A stretch of DNA of 64,000 nt from SMBSF63 sp034003545 (GTDB lineage: Bacteria > Chloroflexota > Anaerolineae > Anaerolineales > Anaerolineaceae), in contig CAYURM010000011.1 in assembly GCA_964447155.1 (NCBI GenBank), forward strand, positions 1-64,000. Direction: 5' to 3'. Shown here piece by piece: positions 58,575 to 64,000 of this stretch. The stretch's first letter is position 1; each line of letters starts with the position of its first letter. The notes beneath the pieces are model-generated. The model was not told where the DNA came from and ran no database searches. It was given only the letters and a program-made list of their open reading frames with translations. The translations under genes and the position numbers were made by a program.

Positions 58575-58615
58575 TTTACCGGGGAGTGAGGATTTGAACC
58601 TTAATCCCTGCTTCT
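58575..58615 (-). other. tRNA T-arm-like fragment
   Basis: On the minus strand, GGTTCAAATCC, a standard T-loop sequence, is followed by TCACTCCCCGG. No matching 5' acceptor or D/anticodon arms precede it, so it is not a tRNA gene; it may be a remnant or chance. Confidence 0.3.
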
Positions 58616-58704
58616 TCGGTGATTGTTGCAATTCAGGTTCCAGGAAAATACCGACGGAAGTCATTCCTGCCAAGCTTCTGTAATCAGGTTACACGATTGT
58701 TCGC

Positions 58705-60102
<1,398 letters not shown>

Positions 60103-60143
60103 TTCTTCCTTCCAGACAACTCCATATGCTGGAGCATGTGAGG

Positions 60144-61253
60144 TCAATGTGATTGATGATCGTCCGGCCGGGCAAAGATCATGCGGCCAGCGGCGGTTTG
60201 CAGGACTTTGGTAACGAGGACTTCAATTTCCTGGTTCATAAAATCGCGGCCATTTTCAACGACGATCATGGTGCCGTCATCCATGTAGCCCACGCCCTGG
60301 CCGGATTCCTTGCCTTCCTGAATGACACGCATATTGAGGATCTCGCCGGGCAGCAGCACCGATTTGACGGCGTTCGCCAGATCGTTGACGTTAAGGACTT
60401 TTACCCCTTGCAGCTCGGCGATGCGGTTCAGGTTGAAATCATTGGTCATCACTGGACACTTCAACTGACGCGCCAGAATAACCAGCTTGTCATCCACCTC
60501 CCGGACGCCATCCACATCAATGTCGCTCATGCGCACAGGGATGCCCGGTTCTTTTTGCAGTTGGGAAAGCACTTCCATCCCCCGGCGTCCGCGCTGGCGG
60601 CGCAGGCTGTCGGGAGAGTCGGCGATGTATTGCAGTTCAGTCAGCACAAATCGAGGGATGAGCAGCGACCCGGGCAGGAAACCTGTGCGGGCGATGTCGG
60701 CGATGCGGCCGTCAATGATCACGCTGGTATCCAGCAAAATGGTTCGTTCTCCGCTCCAGCCCTCGCCTTCTTCTCCCTCACCACCTTCATTTGGTTCTCC
60801 TGTGCTGCGGTTGGCAGAGAAGGTGTGTACCAGACCAAAAATATCTTTTTGGCGCATGATGAAGACGGATATGCCCAGGTAGACAAACACCAACACACCG
60901 ACAAAGGGCAGAATGTCGCCAAATGGACTGGGCAGCATGGAAAGGGGGAAGGCCATCAGGGCGGCAATCAACAGCCCGACCACCAGCCCGACCAAGGCAG
61001 CAACCAGAGTTTGTACGGAGATTTTGCTGAAAATGGTGCGCAGCGTGCGCATGGGACGGATGGTGATCAAGGGGGTGATGATCAATCCAAAAAGCGCCCC
61101 GACCAGGCCAATGGTGAAGGCGTATTGCTCGATGGTAAATGTGTCGGCGGTAGGACTGATGTTTGCCAGCCGCCCCAGGCTTGTTCCCCAGGAAACACCC
61201 AGAATGGTGAAGATGATCATGCCGATTAAACGGACAATAAGTTCTGCGCTCAT
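60144..61253 (-). CDS. PIN-TRAM membrane protein (YacL-like)
   Basis: A 369-residue protein with four membrane segments (about residues 5-135), then a PIN nuclease-like domain starting at ERTILLDTSVIIDGRIADIA (acidic Asp residues; TELQYIADSPDSLRRQRGRR and VMTNDFNLNRIAELQGV follow) and a TRAM domain at the C-terminus (RVIQEGKESGQGVGYMDDGT). Family members are proposed RNases; no toxin pairing is implied. In Firmicutes and relatives the gene precedes ispD/cysS, consistent with cysS here. GGAGG precedes the ATG at 61253. Confidence 0.9.
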   Translation of the reverse strand: MSAELIVRLIGMIIFTILGVSWGTSLGRLANISPTADTFTIEQYAFTIGLVGALFGLIITPLITIRPMRTLRTIFSKISVQTLVAALVGLVVGLLIAALMAFPLSMLPSPFGDILPFVGVLVFVYLGISVFIMRQKDIFGLVHTFSANRSTGEPNEGGEGEEGEGWSGERTILLDTSVIIDGRIADIARTGFLPGSLLIPRFVLTELQYIADSPDSLRRQRGRRGMEVLSQLQKEPGIPVRMSDIDVDGVREVDDKLVILARQLKCPVMTNDFNLNRIAELQGVKVLNVNDLANAVKSVLLPGEILNMRVIQEGKESGQGVGYMDDGTMIVVENGRDFMNQEIEVLVTKVLQTAAGRMIFARPDDHQSH

Positions 61254-61337
61254 AAATAATTCCTCCAAAATAAATGCGAAAACGAAAAAAAAGAGGTTGG
61301 AAATTTTTAACGTGCAAAATAAATAGTATGTTTATTG

Positions 61338-61366
61338 ATGATAGCATGCTTGCGCAGTGCAGTCAA
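61338..61366 (-). promoter_or_regulatory. Promoter of the PIN-TRAM / cysS genes
   Basis: Minus strand TTGACT (61366-61361), 17-base spacer, TATCAT (61343-61338). The start would be near 61331, about 78 bases before the ATG. Confidence 0.6.
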
Positions 61367-61508
61367 TTTATTATACCGGGTCAATATCTAAAATATATAA
61401 AAGGAAAAAAACATTCGGGTTATATTTCGCGCAATGCTGGAAGCAGTAAATTTTTATTGAACTTCAAACAAATTGCGTTAACATTGACTGTCGGACATGA
61501 TCATTCCC

Positions 61509-61558
61509 GTAGTGAAACAGCATGCTTCAACAAAGCATTGGAGACTGTGTTTCACTAC
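61509..61558. repeat. Nested inverted repeat
   Basis: Outer arms GTAGTGAAACA / TGTTTCACTAC (11 bp perfect), inner arms ATGCTT / AAGCAT around CAACA. No T-run follows on either strand. Confidence 0.7.
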
Positions 61559-61727
61559 CGGGTTTGTGCCCTCCGCAGTTGATTATTTCCACCAGTTCGT
61601 GAGTTCTCTGGTAGAATTTTAATAGGAATAAATTTCCTTTTTCAATTTAAGCACGGGCAGGCAGTTTGCACTGGGTTGTTCAATCGAATGTGCGGTCATC
61701 ACTGACTGGATTGGAATCATTACGCTG

Positions 61728-64000
61728 ATGCTGTTCTCAAACCAATCACCTCATCGCGGTACCGGAGAATTAAGAGCCAATACCGAACAATTGCGCGGCA
61801 TTATCGGCGCATTGCCGGATGCAGCTTTTATTATCGATCAGCATGGGTTGGTGTGTTTTGTCAATCCGGCTGCGCTGGATCTTTTTAATCTTCCGGCTGA
61901 CGCCCTGCTGAGCAAGCCTTTTGCTTTTTCTCTTTCTCCCAATAAGGTCAAACAAATTCAGATCACCCGTCCACGCATCAGGAATGTGATTGCCGAGATG
62001 CGTACTGTGGAAACACAATGGTCCGGGCAAAAGGCCCACCTTGTCTTGCTGCGTGATATTACTGCACAGGTGGACACGGAGCAGGCCCTGGGAGAAAGTG
62101 AGGAGCGCAGCCGTGTTTTGCTGAAAGCTTTCCCTGACACGCTTTATCTTTTGAATCGGGCTGGAGAATTCCTTGGTTATCAGGCCCAGGATTCGTCCCT
62201 GCTGTTTGCCCCACCCTCAAAATTCCTGGGTCGAAAATTGGCTGAGGTTTATTCTGAAGAGCACATGCAGCTGCTGATGCCTTTGTTTACAGCTGCTTTG
62301 CAGACCGGCCAGCCCCAGATGCTGGAATACCAGCTTGAGGTAAATGGGGAACCCCGGTTTTTTGAAGAACGTCTTGTGCTGTATGACAAGGATAATATTC
62401 TTTCTCTGGTGCGGGACATCACCAAACGCAAGCGGATTGAGGAGGCTTCTCATCGCTACAGTGCCATGCTGTGGGCGATCAGTCTCGCCGCTGGCGATTT
62501 TATGCGGGATGGCTATACCGATGCCACCATTTACAGCATGCTGGAGCGGATGGGGCAGGCTGCCGAAGTCAGCCGCGTGTATATTTTTAAGAATGTGTAT
62601 CAAAATGGCAAGCCTGAATCTTACCGGTTGCAGTATGAATGGGTTGCAGAGGGGATTAGCGCCCGTTTGGGGAACCCCATTTTAGAAGAATTTCCGATGA
62701 TATCGGTATTATCCGCCAATTTGGCGGAAGGTAAGGTCTTTTTTGGAAATGTGAGTGAGATGGAAGAAGAGGCGCGTAAACAATTAGCACCTCAAGGTAT
62801 TCAAGCGCTCCTGTCTGTCCCTATTTTTGAAGGGGAGAAGTGGTGGGGATTCATCGGTTTCAATGAGTGTCTGGCAGAGCGTGAGTTTGCAGAAATTGAA
62901 ATCGGTGCGCTGCGCACGGCGGCCGGCATTATCAGCGCAGCAATTCAGCACATGACGATTGACCGCGCCTTGCGCGAAAGTGAAACGCGCTACCGCGGCA
63001 TTGTCGAGGATCAGACTGATTTTATTGTGCGCTGGTTTTTGGATGATATGGTGATCACTTTCGTGAATGAGGCGTTTTGCCGCTTTTTTGGCGGGACGCA
63101 GGAAGATTGGATTGGCAAGACGGTTCAGGACAATATTGTGACCGATGACGTGCCGGAAGCCCGTCAATATGGACTGCAACTTGGTGCCGAGGTGCCAACA
63201 GGGCTTCATGAGCACCGCAATATTGGTGCAAAAGGTGAGGTGCGCTGGTGTCAGTGGCGCGATCGGGTCATTCTTGATGAGGACGGCCAGGTGGTTGAAA
63301 TCCAATCCGTTGGCCGGGATATTCATGAAGCCAAAATGCGCGCCCGTGAGCAGGAGGGGATGGCCGTGATTGCAGCTGCATTGCGCGGCATCCCTTCACG
63401 GCTGGAAACCTTGCGGGTAATTATCGCCACATTAATGGATCTGCTGGACGCAAGCGGCGTAGCAGTAGGCTTTTATGATGAGGACGACGATGATCTGCTC
63501 CATTTTGAGCTGGGACAAGGGGATCTGGATGTCCTCGTGGGGGAAACGATTAAGGAAGAAAATTTGTGGGCAGAATCGCGGATCCACAGCGGACAAATTT
63601 ACCATGATAACGCCAATTTTGTTGGATCAGGCCGTGCGGGTATCCTGGCGCCTTTGCTGGTGGAAGGGAAAGCGATCGGGGCAGTGTTGGTGGTCAACCA
63701 CCGCAAGATCGCTGAAGATGAGGAACGTACCTTGAAAGCAGTGGCAGATATTGCTGCCAGTTCTATACATCGCGTGACACTGTATGAAGATACACAACGC
63801 AGGCTGGTTCGGGTGACGGCGCTGCGCACGCTCAACCTGGCCGTCAGCGGGGATGTTGATCTAAACATTTCGCTGGAAGTGCTGCTGGATCAACTTGTTG
63901 AGCATTTTGGTGTGGATGCCGCAGATGTGTTGGTGTTAAATCCCAAAAATCGCGAGTTTGTCTATGCGGTCGGCCGAGGTTTTGAAACACAGTTCGCCAA
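61728..64000 (+). CDS. Multi-domain PAS/GAF sensor protein, truncated by the window end
   Basis: At least 757 residues, with no stop before the window ends. Domains in order: PAS (about 20-110, ALPDAAFIIDQHGLVCFVNP), PAS (about 125-240), GAF (about 250-405, RVYIFKNVYQNGKPESYRLQ), PAS with PAC (about 420-535, IVEDQTDFIVRWFLDDMVIT), GAF (about 545-690) and the start of another GAF at about 705. The first PAS lacks membrane segments, so this part is cytoplasmic. Such arrays normally lead to a histidine kinase or GGDEF output, which would lie past the end. The start ATG has only a weak GGAATC upstream, so its position is uncertain. Confidence 0.85.
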   Translation, partial: MLFSNQSPHRGTGELRANTEQLRGIIGALPDAAFIIDQHGLVCFVNPAALDLFNLPADALLSKPFAFSLSPNKVKQIQITRPRIRNVIAEMRTVETQWSGQKAHLVLLRDITAQVDTEQALGESEERSRVLLKAFPDTLYLLNRAGEFLGYQAQDSSLLFAPPSKFLGRKLAEVYSEEHMQLLMPLFTAALQTGQPQMLEYQLEVNGEPRFFEERLVLYDKDNILSLVRDITKRKRIEEASHRYSAMLWAISLAAGDFMRDGYTDATIYSMLERMGQAAEVSRVYIFKNVYQNGKPESYRLQYEWVAEGISARLGNPILEEFPMISVLSANLAEGKVFFGNVSEMEEEARKQLAPQGIQALLSVPIFEGEKWWGFIGFNECLAEREFAEIEIGALRTAAGIISAAIQHMTIDRALRESETRYRGIVEDQTDFIVRWFLDDMVITFVNEAFCRFFGGTQEDWIGKTVQDNIVTDDVPEARQYGLQLGAEVPTGLHEHRNIGAKGEVRWCQWRDRVILDEDGQVVEIQSVGRDIHEAKMRAREQEGMAVIAAALRGIPSRLETLRVIIATLMDLLDASGVAVGFYDEDDDDLLHFELGQGDLDVLVGETIKEENLWAESRIHSGQIYHDNANFVGSGRAGILAPLLVEGKAIGAVLVVNHRKIAEDEERTLKAVADIAASSIHRVTLYEDTQRRLVRVTALRTLNLAVSGDVDLNISLEVLLDQLVEHFGVDAADVLVLNPKNREFVYAVGRGFETQFA

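Larger units (their letters stand above)
61254..61727. other. Divergent intergenic region with a long hairpin
   Basis: About 474 bases. It contains the minus-strand promoter above and a 50-base two-part hairpin (61509-61558). A TAGAAT at 61612-61617 is a weak -10 candidate for the sensor gene. No protein-like frame was accepted. Confidence 0.6.

Noticed and set aside
58575..58615. tRNA gene on the minus strand
   Set aside because: Only a T-loop-like sequence; no acceptor pairing, anticodon or D arm.
60153..61229. 358-codon frame opposite the PIN-TRAM gene
   Set aside because: Antisense shadow; the minus-strand protein has clear domains.

Overview
ORGANISM. The window looks like a chromosomal segment of a moderately GC-rich Chloroflexota bacterium, most likely of the Anaerolineae. 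This is inferred from gene content: a stand-alone bacterial Elp3, Tad-type pseudopilins with long Thr/Pro-rich tails, a SpoU methyltransferase / CysRS / PIN-TRAM run, and many short palindromic repeats in the intergenic gaps. No rRNA or complete tRNA gene was seen, so this rests on no marker RNA. One run of 100 N (44317-44416) marks a scaffold gap. LAYOUT. 0.07-4.7 kb: uvrC, a single-domain response regulator, rplS, a class I glutamine amidotransferase and murI, all plus strand. 4.9-9.6 kb, minus: an operon of DUF4956 membrane protein, VTC-domain protein and a large LRR-CotH kinase-like protein. 10-24 kb: mostly plus-strand metabolic and housekeeping genes (deaminase, GNAT, APH-like kinase, ROK kinase, phosphofructokinase, flavodoxin, a metallo-beta-lactamase-like protein that has lost its metal ligands, NSS and DMT transporters, chagasin-like lipoprotein, SDR epimerase, RmuC, OsmC). 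24.5-31 kb: LuxR-type regulator with a tiny leader ORF, methyltransferase, Elp3, diguanylate cyclase, GH1 glycosidase, CPBP-like membrane protein. 31.2-36.9 kb, minus: three secreted Tad pseudopilin-type proteins (TadE, TadG with VWA domain, TadE with PA14 domain) under one recognisable promoter. 37.1-48.7 kb, plus: a phage-derived cassette with terminase, portal, M23 peptidase, protease-capsid fusion, holin-like protein, small structural proteins and a tail-fibre-like protein, followed by a VapBC-type toxin-antitoxin pair. 49.4-64 kb: CBM48 protein, rdgB, yceD-like gene, primary sigma factor, alpha/beta hydrolase and CDF transporter, transglutaminase lipoprotein, ferritin, small proteins, rlmB, cysS, PIN-TRAM protein, and a PAS/GAF sensor that runs off the window end. 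MOST UNUSUAL. The phage-derived cassette keeps intact reading frames for DNA packaging, capsid and lysis, but no integrase, repressor, tape measure or tail tube is visible. Most of its gaps hold the same palindromic repeats that occur elsewhere in the chromosome. This suggests an old, retained (domesticated or gene-transfer-agent-like) element rather than a recent prophage; that is inference. Within it, 42.11-42.29 kb holds two perfect DnaA-box sequences and a tandem TCCACA repeat. Other points of note are a family of 87-89 bp elements with 11-bp inverted ends (three copies), a consensus promoter with two palindromes in front of the OsmC gene, and two genes whose -10 boxes sit six bases from the start codon and so look leaderless.
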